This document shows, in pieces, positions 36,406 to 46,200 of a DNA stretch of 64,000 bases. The translations under genes and the position numbers were made by a program. The notes under the pieces were generated by a model. The model saw nothing but the letters and a program-made list of their open reading frames with translations. It was not told the origin of the DNA and did not search any database. The first letter of the stretch is position 1, and every line of letters begins with the position of its first letter. The stretch lies in assembly GCA_016927855.1 (NCBI GenBank), contig JAFGLV010000162.1, positions 45,785-109,784 of the forward strand, written 5' to 3'. The stretch is from Sedimentisphaerales bacterium (GTDB taxonomy: Bacteria; Planctomycetota; Phycisphaerae; Sedimentisphaerales; Anaerobacaceae).

Positions 36406-36458
36406 GGGCTCAGATTGGAGAAGCCTCTTGACCTCTCGTCGGAACAGGAGCCTTGCAC

Positions 36459-37616
36459 ATGAGTTCGATTTGTTTGCAGTCCCTTCTTCTCGCCTGCTTC
36501 CTGGTCTGTAGTGTGCCTGTAGGGGCGAATAATCATTCGCCCTCGACGGACGAACGGGCCGTTGCCTCCACACGCGCCAGGGCGAATGATCATTCGCCCC
36601 TACAGATGTCAGCCATCCCGCAAGCGCGCATGCAGGCGATCTACGACGAGGTGAAGACGCCGTACAAGTATGGGATCGTCGTTCCCGCGCCCGAGGATAA
36701 GAGCGTCGATTGCCCGACGGTGTTCCGCCATGAGGGACGCTGGTACATGGTCTACGTGCAGCTTGAGCGCGAGCCCCAGGGCTACACGACCCAACTGGCT
36801 CGCAGTGACGACCTGCTGCACTGGGAGCCTCTGGGGACGATCCTGGCGCGCGATCCCAACGGTACCTGGGACCGCGCCAACGTCGCGGGCGGTATCGCGC
36901 TGGCGAACGTCGAGTGGGCCGGCGACGCCACGCTCGGAACGTACGACGGACGCTATTGGATGTCCTATATCGGCGGCAGGGAGTACGGCTACGAGAAGCC
37001 TCCGCTGTCGATCGGGCTGGCCTGGACGCGCGATCCCGCCGTCGCGGTCCCCTGGACCCGGTTGGAGAAGCCGATCCTGAGCATCGAGGAACCGAACGTG
37101 CGGCCCTTCGAGACGGGAACGCTGTTCAAGAGCTTCATCCTTCGCGACCCCGAGGCCTCGCTCGGCGCGCCGTTCGTTATTTACTACAACGCTCGTCCGC
37201 CGCGCGGCGACGAGACCATTGGCATGGCGATTTCTCACGACCTGCGCACCTGGCAACGCTACGGCAACGAACCGGTCCTCGTCAATCCGCGTCCCGCCGA
37301 TCTGCGCCATGGCGTCATCAGCGGCGATCCGCAGATCGTGCGCATGAACGATCTGTGGGTCATGTTCTACTTCGGCGCCTTCTGGAAACCCGGCGCCTTC
37401 GACACGTTCGCCGCGTCGAAGGACCTCGTCCACTGGACGAAATGGGATGGGCCGGACCTGATCGCGCCGTCGGAGCCCTGGGACAAGCAGTTCGCGCACA
37501 AGCCCTGGCTCCTCAAGCACCACGGCGTGGTTTACCATTTCTACTGCGCCGTCGGCGACCAAGGTCGAGCCATCGCGCTGGCGACCTCCAAGCCGATTGG
37601 GGGGACCGCGCCGTGA
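36459..37616 (+). CDS. secreted five-bladed propeller glycosidase (GH43/GH130-like)
   Basis: 385 aa from ATG 36459 (MSSICLQSLLLACFLVCSVP), CAGGAG upstream; signal peptide present. After a repeat-encoded stretch (residues ~21-49) comes a GH43/GH130-type propeller: DCPTVFRHEGRWYMVYVQL, ARSDDLLHWEPLGTIL, DGRYWMSYIGG, SGDPQIVRMNDLWVMFYFGA and SKDLVHWTKWDG. Exact family unclear; relatives cleave arabinosides, galactosides or mannosides. The stop overlaps the GTG of the GH106 gene. The repeat lies just after the predicted signal cleavage site, where extra residues would be tolerated. Confidence 0.82.
   Translation: MSSICLQSLLLACFLVCSVPVGANNHSPSTDERAVASTRARANDHSPLQMSAIPQARMQAIYDEVKTPYKYGIVVPAPEDKSVDCPTVFRHEGRWYMVYVQLEREPQGYTTQLARSDDLLHWEPLGTILARDPNGTWDRANVAGGIALANVEWAGDATLGTYDGRYWMSYIGGREYGYEKPPLSIGLAWTRDPAVAVPWTRLEKPILSIEEPNVRPFETGTLFKSFILRDPEASLGAPFVIYYNARPPRGDETIGMAISHDLRTWQRYGNEPVLVNPRPADLRHGVISGDPQIVRMNDLWVMFYFGAFWKPGAFDTFAASKDLVHWTKWDGPDLIAPSEPWDKQFAHKPWLLKHHGVVYHFYCAVGDQGRAIALATSKPIGGTAP
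36519..36603. repeat. GTAGGGGCGAATAATCATTCGCCC element, copy 1, translated
   Basis: Two arms, GTAGGGGCGAATAATCATTC and its inverted partner ending CATTCGCCCCTAC, separated by about 35 bases. Within the propeller gene it encodes ANNHSPSTDERAVAS and neighbours. Same family at 46392 and 61994. Confidence 0.9.
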
Positions 37617-40600
37617 CACGGAAAATCCGAAATCCGAAATCCGAAATCCGAAACAAACTCGAAATTCGAAATCCAAATGACCCAAACTCGGCCATCGTTT
37701 CGATTGTCCTTTGCCTCCTGTTCTTGAGCTCCTCAGTGCATGCGGATGACCTGGCGGCGCGTTTTCAGAATCCGCCGGCACAGGCTCGTCCCTGGGTGTT
37801 CTGGTACTGGATGAAAGCGGCGGTTTCGCGCGAAGGGATCACCGCCGACCTGGAAGCGATGAAGGAGGTCGGTATTGCGGGCGCGTACCTGTTCTCAATC
37901 CAGGACACGACCGATCCACCTTTGCTCGATCCGCCGGTCAGACAGTTGACGTCGCAGTGGTGGGAGATGGTGCGTCACGCGATGAAGGAGGCGGATCGGC
38001 TCGGATTGGAGCTTGGTATGCACGCGTGCGATGGGTTCGCGGTCGCAGGCGGTCCGTGGATCACGCCTGAACTGTCGATGCAGAAGGTGGTTTGGAGCGA
38101 AACGCACGTCGCCGGTGGGCGCGCTGTCGATATGGTGCTGTCGCAGCCGCCGACGCAAGAGGACTTCTATCGTGACATCGCGGTCTTGGCGTTTCCGTCA
38201 CCCGAGGGCACGGGTGTCTCGACGCGCACCGTCGTCCCGAAGATCACGACCAGCGTGCGCGGCGTCGATCCGCAGTTCCTGGTGGCCGAAGGCAATGACG
38301 AGCGCCTGCGCAGCGATGGACCGTGCTGGATTCGATACGCGTTCGAGGAGCCGTTCACCTGCCGCGCGATCGGCATTCGTCCCGACGGGACGAGCTTCCA
38401 GCCGCTGCGCCTGCGCGTCGAAGCGAGCGACGACGGCGAAACGTTTCGCTTCGTCGAGCAGCTCGAGCCGCCCCGTCATGGCTGGCAGAACGGAGGTGCG
38501 GACACGACCTTTGCGATCGCGCCGACTACCGCACGCTTCTTCCGTTTCGTCTACGACCCAGCCGGCTCGGAACCCGGCGCCGAAGACCTCGATTCCGCCA
38601 AGTGGCGTCCTTCGCTCCAGGTCCGCCGGATCGAGCTGTTCAGCCGCCCGTACATTCATCAGTACGAAGGCAAGACAGGCCAGGTTTGGCGCATCGCCCG
38701 CCGGACCACCGCCGAGCAGGTGCCGGACGAGACTTGCGTCCCGTTGGACCGAATTATTGATGTCACGGAACATCTGGATAGCGACGGGAGTTTGCGATGG
38801 GATGTCCCTGAAGGCAATTGGACGATCCTGCGCCTGGGTCACACCTCGACGGGACATCGCAACGCTACCGGCGGCGCGGGTCTGGGTCTGGAGTGTGACA
38901 AGTTCAATCCGCAGGCCGTCCGTCTCCAGTTCGACCACTGGTTCGGCGAAGCGATCCGGCAAGTCGGACCTGACCTGGCGGCGCGCGTGCTGAAGGTCTT
39001 CCACGTCGATAGCTGGGAAGCAGGCAGCCAGAACTGGTCGTCCGTCTTTCGCGACGAGTTCAAGCGACGCCGCGGCTACGATCTGTTGCCTTACCTGCCG
39101 GCGCTGGCGGGAATCCCCATCGAAAGCGCCGAGACCTCCGGGCGGTTCCTCTACGACGTCCGCGCGACCATCGACGACCTGATCGCGGATAACTTTTTCG
39201 GCACGCTGGCGGAGCTGGCGCGAGCGCACGGCTGCACGTTCAGCGCCGAAAACGTCGCGCCGACGATGACCAGCGACGGCATGAGGTCCTTCGGCGTGGT
39301 GGATGTCCCGATGGGCGAGTTCTGGTTCCGCAGCCCCACGCACGACAAGCCCAACGACATGCTCGACGCGATCTCGGCCGCACACGTCTATGGCAAGCCC
39401 ATCGTCCAGGCCGAAGCCTTCACCGAACTGCGTTTCGATTGGGATGAGCATCCCGCGCTGGTCAAGGCGCTCGGGGATCGCAACTTCGCTCTCGGCATCA
39501 ACCGGTTCGTGTTTCACGTCTTCACGCACAACCCCTGGCTCGACCGGCAACCCGGCATGACGCTCGGCCCGACCGGCCTGTTCTTCCAGCGCGACCAGAC
39601 CTGGTGGAAGCCGGGTCGCGCCTGGGTGGACTACCTCAGTCGCTGTCAGGTGCTCCTGCAAACGGGCCGGCCGGCGGTGGACGTCGCGGTATTCACAGGC
39701 GAGGAGCTTCCACGCCGCGCGGTATTGCCCGAACGGCTCGTCCCGACCTTGCCTGGCATCTTCGGCGCCGACGCCGCCGCGCGCGAATCCGCGCGCCTGG
39801 CCAACCAAGGCCTGCCGATGCGCCAGATGCCCAGGGGTGTCACTGCTTCTGCCAATATCACCGACCCGGCCGACTGGGTCGATCCGTTACGGGGCTACGC
39901 CTACGACTCGATCAATCGCGACGCTTTGCTGCGTCTGGCGACGGTGCGTGACGGACGTATCGAACTGCCCGGCGGCGCCAGCTATGCGCTGCTCGTCTTG
40001 CCCGGCCCGCGACCCATGTCGCCCGATCCCAATGTCCTGACACCTGCCACGGCCAAGCGCCTGGCGGAGCTTGCCGAAGCCGGGGCAACTGTGATTCACG
40101 CTCCCTTCAACGATGAGTCCTTCAGCGTTACCCGCGATTTCGAGGCAAGAGAATCAGATGGACAACGAGCCGGAGATATCGCCTGGACGCATCGCGCCGT
40201 GCCGCAGACGGACATCTACTTCATCTCAAATCAACGAAACGAGATGCGCACGTTCGAGGTCTGGCTGCGCGTGTCCGGTCGTGTGCCGGAGCTGTGGGAC
40301 CCGCTGACAGGCGAGGTTCAACGTGCTTCGCAATGGCGCAGCGCCGACGGCCGCACGGTCCTGCCATTGCGTCTCGACGCCAACGGCTCGATCTTCATCG
40401 TGCTGCGCGAGCCTGCTTCCGCGACGCAGCATGATGGCGGTCCGAACTGGATCGAAACGAGCGTCACTCAAGCGCTTGAAGGTCCGTGGGAAGTGACTTT
40501 CGACCCGAATAGCGGCGGTCCCGAGTCGCCGGTGTCATTCGCAAGGCTGGAGGACTGGAGCCGGCGCGACGAACCTGGGATGCGTTACTATTCCGGCACG

Positions 40601-41035
40601 GCGGTCTACACCAAGACCCTCGATTGGGACAGGCCCGTTCGTAGTGACGCCGGTAGGGGCAACCCCCTGTGGTTGCCCAGGGCCGGCACGGGGACCCGCC
40701 CCTACGCAAGCTCTGACGAGCCCACTACTAACAGGACATGGTTGGACTTGGGCAAGGTCGCCGACCTCGCTGAAGTGATCTTAAACGGTCAGCCATGCGG
40801 TGTAGCGTGGACGCCGCCGTATCGCGTCGAAATCACCGGCGCCCTGCGAACGGGCGCCAATCACCTGGAAATCGGTGTCACCAACACCTGGGCTAATCGC
40901 TTGATCGGCGACCGGTCGCTGCCTGAGGCGGAGCGCGTTACCTGGACCACCGGCGCCGACCGGGTGAGCCGAGGCCCACTGTTGCCAGCGGGACTCCTTG
41001 GTCCAGTGCAAGTCGTTACTACCTCAGTTGAATAG
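37613..41035 (+). CDS. secreted alpha-L-rhamnosidase, GH106
   Basis: 1140 aa from a GTG overlapping the previous stop (GTGA). The N-terminus is odd: VTRKIRNPKSEIRNKLEIRN is encoded by half of a GAAATCC repeat, and only then comes a hydrophobic signal-like segment SAIVSIVLCLLFLSSSVHAD. The GH106 signature follows: NPPAQARPWVFWYWMKAAVS, GGPWITPELSMQKVVW, VFHVDSWEAGSQNW and KPIVQAEAFTEL, then a C-terminal GH2-like jelly roll (WLDLGKVADLAEVILNG). Residues 1014-1031 are translated from another repeat (40653-40705). Homologues remove L-rhamnose from rhamnogalacturonan. The signal is still recognisable, so export is likely. Confidence 0.88.
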   Translation: MTRKIRNPKSEIRNKLEIRNPNDPNSAIVSIVLCLLFLSSSVHADDLAARFQNPPAQARPWVFWYWMKAAVSREGITADLEAMKEVGIAGAYLFSIQDTTDPPLLDPPVRQLTSQWWEMVRHAMKEADRLGLELGMHACDGFAVAGGPWITPELSMQKVVWSETHVAGGRAVDMVLSQPPTQEDFYRDIAVLAFPSPEGTGVSTRTVVPKITTSVRGVDPQFLVAEGNDERLRSDGPCWIRYAFEEPFTCRAIGIRPDGTSFQPLRLRVEASDDGETFRFVEQLEPPRHGWQNGGADTTFAIAPTTARFFRFVYDPAGSEPGAEDLDSAKWRPSLQVRRIELFSRPYIHQYEGKTGQVWRIARRTTAEQVPDETCVPLDRIIDVTEHLDSDGSLRWDVPEGNWTILRLGHTSTGHRNATGGAGLGLECDKFNPQAVRLQFDHWFGEAIRQVGPDLAARVLKVFHVDSWEAGSQNWSSVFRDEFKRRRGYDLLPYLPALAGIPIESAETSGRFLYDVRATIDDLIADNFFGTLAELARAHGCTFSAENVAPTMTSDGMRSFGVVDVPMGEFWFRSPTHDKPNDMLDAISAAHVYGKPIVQAEAFTELRFDWDEHPALVKALGDRNFALGINRFVFHVFTHNPWLDRQPGMTLGPTGLFFQRDQTWWKPGRAWVDYLSRCQVLLQTGRPAVDVAVFTGEELPRRAVLPERLVPTLPGIFGADAAARESARLANQGLPMRQMPRGVTASANITDPADWVDPLRGYAYDSINRDALLRLATVRDGRIELPGGASYALLVLPGPRPMSPDPNVLTPATAKRLAELAEAGATVIHAPFNDESFSVTRDFEARESDGQRAGDIAWTHRAVPQTDIYFISNQRNEMRTFEVWLRVSGRVPELWDPLTGEVQRASQWRSADGRTVLPLRLDANGSIFIVLREPASATQHDGGPNWIETSVTQALEGPWEVTFDPNSGGPESPVSFARLEDWSRRDEPGMRYYSGTAVYTKTLDWDRPVRSDAGRGNPLWLPRAGTGTRPYASSDEPTTNRTWLDLGKVADLAEVILNGQPCGVAWTPPYRVEITGALRTGANHLEIGVTNTWANRLIGDRSLPEAERVTWTTGADRVSRGPLLPAGLLGPVQVVTTSVE
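37618..37690. repeat. GAAATCCGAAA repeat, single arm, forming a protein N-terminus
   Basis: AATCCGAAATCCGAAATCCG tract and GAAATTCGAAATCCAAATGA, matching the left arm of 21170-21315. It lies at the 5' end of the GH106 gene and gives its mature frame a new start coupled to the gene before. Confidence 0.8.
40653..40705. repeat. GGGGCAACCCC repeat, copy 3, inside GH106 gene
   Basis: GTAGGGGCAACCCCCTGTGG ... CCCGCCCCTAC, differing from copy 2 at only one or two positions. Translated as GRGNPLWLPRAGTGTRPYA, between the final beta-domain start (TLDWDRPVRSDA) and WLDLGKVADL. Confidence 0.92.
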
Positions 41036-41046
41036 TTGGGAGTGAA

Positions 41047-43239
41047 ATGATGAAGCACGTATCTGTGAGCATTATGACGTTGCTCGCTTGTGCGCCCGCA
41101 CTGGCGCAATACCCGAGCGTGCCGTCGGACGTACAGACGGCGACGAACGCAATGATGGAGGAGACCCAACGGCTCTCCGATGAGGCGTGGCAGCGCGCGC
41201 GGCCCATTATCGAGCAGGAAGCGGAGCAGGGCAGGCCCTATGTCCCCTGGGCGTCCCGATCCGGCGATCTGCTCAAGGCCGACATTCCTGCCTTTCCCGG
41301 CGCCGAAGGCGGCGGCGCCTACAGTCTCGGCGGTCGCGGCGGACGCGTCTTCGTGGTCACCAGCCTGGCCGACCGTGGTCCGAGCACGCTGCGCGAAGCC
41401 TGCGAGCAGGGCGGCGCGCGGATCGTCGTCTTCAACGTCGCCGGGATCATCCGCTTGAAGAGCCCGCTGATCGTCCGCGCTCCTTACATCACCATCGCCG
41501 GCCAGACGGCGCCGGGAGACGGCGTCTGCATCGCGGGCGAATCCGTCTGGATCGATACACACGACGTGGTCATTCGTCACGTGCGTTTCCGTCGCGGCGA
41601 GACGAACGTCGGCCGGCGCGACGATGCCCTGGGCGGCAACGCGGTCGGCAACATCATGATCGACCACTGCTCGGCAAGCTGGGGACTCGACGAGAACATC
41701 TCGATGTACCGTCACATGTACGATCCCGGCGACGGGTCCTCCGCGCGCAAGCTGCCGACGGTCAACATCACCTTCCAGAACTGCATCTCCTCCGAGGCGC
41801 TCGACACGTACAACCACTCGTTCGGCAGCACGATCGGCGGCGAGAACTGCGCCTTCATCCGCAATCTCTGGGCCAACAACGCCGGACGCAATCCCTCCAT
41901 CGGCATGAGCGGCCAGTTCAACTTCGTCAACAACGTCGTCTACAACTGGCGACACCGCACTGTCGACGGAGGGGACCGCCGCTCGCGCTACAACATCATC
42001 AACAACTACTTCAAGCCGGGTCCGGTGACACCCACCGACGAGCCGGTGGGACATCGGATACTCAAGCCCGAATCAGGCGGCCGGGACCTCGTCTTCGGCA
42101 AAGCGTATGTGAACGGCAACATCGTCGAAGGCTACGACGCAATCGCGCGCGACAACTGGGCCGGCGGCGTCCAGATCGAGGACCTGCCTGATGCCGATGA
42201 GTATCGCGATGCGCTGCGCGTCGAGGAGCCGTTCCCGCTGCCGCCGATGAAGGTCATGCCGGCGCAGGAGGCTTACGAGTTCGTGCTCGATAACGCCGGT
42301 GCGACGTTGCCCCAGCGCGACGCGGTCGATCGGCGCATCGTCGCGCAGATTCGCACCGGCAAGGTGACGTATGCCGAGGACATCGATCCGGGTTCGCTCT
42401 ATCAGTTCGAGCACCGCCGGCTCGGTCGCGATTCATACAAGCAGGGGATCATTACCGACATCCGCCTGGTCGGCGGCTATCCCGAGTACAAAGGCACGCC
42501 TCGCAAGGACACGGATGGTGACGGCATGCCTGACGCCTGGGAGCTGAAGTACGGGCTCGACCCGAACGCCTGGGCAGACGCCGCTCTCGACTGCACCGGC
42601 GATGGCTACACCAACATCGAGAAGTACATCAATGGCATCGATCCCGAGAAGAAAGTCGATTGGACCGACCCGAAGAACAACACCGATACTTTGGCCGCCC
42701 ACAAGGACGGTCTGTGGGCCGCGGTGCTGAACGCGCCGCAAGCCGCCGACCCGGACCCGGCCTACACGAAGACGATCATCGGACGTTCCGAGAACATCGT
42801 CAAGACGCTTGGCATCGACGACGACGCGAAGCGCGCCAAGGTGCGTACCCTCATCGTGCAGCAATACCGCAATCTCAACGCGATGCACAACCAGCGCGAC
42901 AAAGAGCAGTCCGCCGAGAGCAAAGCGCGCATCAACGCGCTCGTCAAGCGCGTACACCAGGACTACGTCGCGAAGCTGTCGGCCGAGCTGACGCCGGAGC
43001 AGGTGGACATGGTCAAGGATGGGATGACGTACGGCGTCCTTCAGGTGACCTATCAGGCGTATCTGGCTCAGCAGCCGAACCTGACCGAGGCGCAGAAGGA
43101 ACGGGTCATGACGCTGCTGGTCGAGGCGCGCGAACTGGCGATGGACGGCGGCTCCTCCCAGGAAAAGCACGAGATATTCCGCCAATACAAGGGCAAGATC
43201 AACAATTACCTCGTAGCCGAAGGCTACACTCTGCAATAG
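41047..43239 (+). CDS. secreted pectate lyase fused to DUF3826-like domain
   Basis: 730 aa. Signal peptide MMKHVSVSIMTLLACAPALA. A helical linker is followed by the lyase (IPAFPGAEGGGAYSLGGRGG at ~residue 79, TIAGQTAPGDGVCIAGESVW, IMIDHCSASWGLDENISMY, NNAGRNPSIGMSGQFNFVNN). The acidic tag KDTDGDGMPDAWELKYGLD...CTGDGYTNIEKYIN is internal here. About 190 further residues match DUF3826: YTKTIIGRSENIVKTLGI, VRTLIVQQYRNLNAMHNQRD, VKDGMTYGVLQVTYQAYLA. In Bacteroidetes this domain is usually a separate protein near pectin enzymes. It starts 11 bp after the GH106 stop and precedes the next gene by 7 bp, so it is mid-operon. Confidence 0.9.
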   Translation: MMKHVSVSIMTLLACAPALAQYPSVPSDVQTATNAMMEETQRLSDEAWQRARPIIEQEAEQGRPYVPWASRSGDLLKADIPAFPGAEGGGAYSLGGRGGRVFVVTSLADRGPSTLREACEQGGARIVVFNVAGIIRLKSPLIVRAPYITIAGQTAPGDGVCIAGESVWIDTHDVVIRHVRFRRGETNVGRRDDALGGNAVGNIMIDHCSASWGLDENISMYRHMYDPGDGSSARKLPTVNITFQNCISSEALDTYNHSFGSTIGGENCAFIRNLWANNAGRNPSIGMSGQFNFVNNVVYNWRHRTVDGGDRRSRYNIINNYFKPGPVTPTDEPVGHRILKPESGGRDLVFGKAYVNGNIVEGYDAIARDNWAGGVQIEDLPDADEYRDALRVEEPFPLPPMKVMPAQEAYEFVLDNAGATLPQRDAVDRRIVAQIRTGKVTYAEDIDPGSLYQFEHRRLGRDSYKQGIITDIRLVGGYPEYKGTPRKDTDGDGMPDAWELKYGLDPNAWADAALDCTGDGYTNIEKYINGIDPEKKVDWTDPKNNTDTLAAHKDGLWAAVLNAPQAADPDPAYTKTIIGRSENIVKTLGIDDDAKRAKVRTLIVQQYRNLNAMHNQRDKEQSAESKARINALVKRVHQDYVAKLSAELTPEQVDMVKDGMTYGVLQVTYQAYLAQQPNLTEAQKERVMTLLVEARELAMDGGSSQEKHEIFRQYKGKINNYLVAEGYTLQ

Positions 43240-43246
43240 GTTTGCG

Positions 43247-46200
43247 ATGAACGAGAGACTCCGCCTGACCGCAACGCGGTCCTTGTCCTGGTGTATTCTG
43301 GTCTGTCTGTTGACGCTGTTGCCGGCAGAGTTGCGTGCCGGTTGGGACCCACGCACGAACAAGCCTGTGTCCCAAGGTCGCGACGGCCGGCTCGTCTACG
43401 GGACCGACGAGCGCGGCAACCGCATTCCGGATTTCTCCTATTGCGGCTACATGGCCGCGGAAAAGCCGATTCCGGACGTGCCGATCCGTATCGTCGTGCC
43501 GGCGACGGAAGGTGACGCTACCGGGCGCATTCAGAGGGCCCTGGACTATGTGGCGTCGCTGCCCGCCGACGCGGACGGCATAAAGGGCGCCGTGTTGCTG
43601 GAGCAGGGCGCCTACCGTGTGTCGGGCAGCCTGCAAATCACTGCGTCGGGGGTGGTCCTGCGCGGCAGCGGTATGGGACCGGACGGCACGGTCCTGCTCG
43701 GCGCCGGACAGAGCCGCGATACACTCATTCGCGTTCATGGCAAGGACGACCGTACAGTGGGACGCTACATGCGGATCACCGACACGTACGTTCCCATCAA
43801 TGCGAGCAGCTTTGAGTTGGCCCCGTCGCACACTCTGCGTCCCGGCGACCGGATCCTCGTGCGCCGACCGAGCACCGCTGAATGGATCGAGGCGCTGGGC
43901 ACAGGCCATTTCGGCGGAGGGATTACCTACCTCGGCTGGAAGCCCGCGAGCCGCGACCTCTATTGGGACCGTACGGTTGTCTCGGTGGACGGCGCGCGGA
44001 TCACGCTGGACGCGCCGCTGACGACGGCGCTCGATGCAACCTACGGTGGCGGGAGCGTCGCGGCCTACGCATGGCCCGGCCGAATCACGCAGGTCGGGGT
44101 CGAGAACCTGCGCTGTCGCTCGACCTATGACGAGAGAAATCCCAAGGACGAAGCGCACCGCTGGATGGCGATCGTCGTGGAGAATGCCGCCGACGCCTGG
44201 GTGCGGCAGGTTGTGTTCGAGCACTTCGCCGGCTCGGCGGTCGCGGTGCTGGAGACCGCCAAACGCGTCACCGTCGAGGACTGCAAATCATTGGCTCCGG
44301 TGTCGGAAATCGGCGGACAGCGCCGCCTGACCTTCTGGACCAGAGGACAGCAGACGCTCTTTCAGCGCTTGTATGCCGAGCAGGGCTATCACGACTTCGC
44401 GGCTGGCTACTGCGCCGCCGGGCCCAACGCCTTCGTCCAGTGCGAATCGGACCGACCCTTCAGTTTCAGCGGAGGCGTCGACAGTTGGTCCTCGGGCATG
44501 CTGTTCGACATCGTCAACGTCGATGGCCGGGCCCTGAGCCTGCTGAACCTCGGTCAGGATGCCAAAGGCGCCGGCTGGAACGCCGCCAACTGCGTGGTCT
44601 GGCAATGCTCGGCCTCACGGATCGACTGCTACCAGCCGCCCACCGCCTGTAATTGGGCCATCGGCACCTGGGCGGAGTTCGCCGGCGACGGCTATTGGGA
44701 GGAATCCAACAGTCACGTGCAGCCGCGCAGCCTGTACTACGCCCAGCTCGCAGACCGTCTGGGTCCACGCGCCGTGCCGCGCGAGCCTGTGCTGCCGATG
44801 AACACGAGCGCGACGAGCAGTCCCTCGATCGAGATGGCCGCGGCGCTGACGGCGCAAGCCGAGCAACCTCCACTGCAACTTCGCGACTGGATCGATGGAG
44901 CGCCGCAGCGAAACCCGATTTCCACGGCGCATTCCGGAGCCAAGACTGTCGACGAAATCAGCGCGGGCGAGACGCCCGCGATACGTCCCGGCCCGCGCAT
45001 GCGGGTCGAGAACGGCTGGCTGGTCTATGGCGACGCGGTTTCGACGGGCCGGCGGCAGGGGGTGCGCTGGTGGGCCGGCGGGGCGCGACCCGCCGATGTG
45101 GCGCAGGCCACGCCACACGTGACACGCTTCGTGCCGGGTCGCATCGGGAACGGGCTGACCGACGACCTGGACGAGATGACCGACGTGATGGTGGCACGGC
45201 GGTCGGTGGCGCTGGAGCACAACTATGGGCTCTGGTACGAGCGACGGCGCGACGATCACGAGCGCGTCCGCCGGATCGATGGCGACGTCTGGCCGCCGTT
45301 CTACGAGCTGCCCTTCGCGCGCAGCGGAATGGGGACCGCCTTCGACGGACTGAGCCGCTACGACCTGACGAAGTACAATCCCTGGTACTGGGCGCGCCTG
45401 AGGCAATTTGCCGACCTGGCCGACCGCAAGGGGCTTGTGCTGCTGCACCAGAACTACTTCCAGCACAACATCATTGAGGCAGGCGCTCACTGGACCGACT
45501 TTCCCTGGCGCCCGGCCAACAACGTTAACGACACCGGATTCCCTGAGCCGCCTCCTTACGCCGGCGACAAGCGTATCTTCCTGGCCGAGCAGTTCTACGA
45601 TGTCAACCATCCGGTGCGCCGGCCTCTGCATGAGGCGTATATCCGCCAATGTCTGGACAACTTCGTGGGCAACGACAGCGTGATCCACCTGACCGCGGCC
45701 GAGTACACCGGCCCGTTGCACTTCGTGCAATTCTGGATCGACACCATCCTGCAATGGGAACGGGAGACCGGCCATCGCGCCGCTATTGGGTTGAGCGCCA
45801 CCAAGGACGTGCAGGACGCGATCCTGGCCGACCCGGTGCGTGGTCCGGCCGTCGACGTGATCGACATCTGCTATTGGCACTACCGCAACGACGGCAGCCT
45901 CTACGCGCCGCAGGGCGGCCAAAGCCTGGCGCCGCGCCAACACGCGCGCCTGGTCCAGCCCGGCCGGACCTCATTCGAGCAGGCGTACCGAGCGGTGCGC
46001 GAGTATCGCACGCAGTGTCCGGACAAGGCGGTCCTGTTTTCCGCAGACCTGAACGACAATCTTGCCTGGGCGGTTTTCATGGCCGGCGGCTCGCTGGCTG
46101 CGCTCCCCAAGGTCGCTGAGCCCGGCTTCCTCGCCTCCGCTGCCTCCATGCGCCCAATCGACCTGCGCGGTGCACCGGCAGAGCAACGGGCGCTGGGCAA

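Noticed and set aside
36519..36603. CRISPR-like repeat unit
   Set aside because: Only two inverted arms, no regular array of direct repeats and spacers, and no cas genes in the window.
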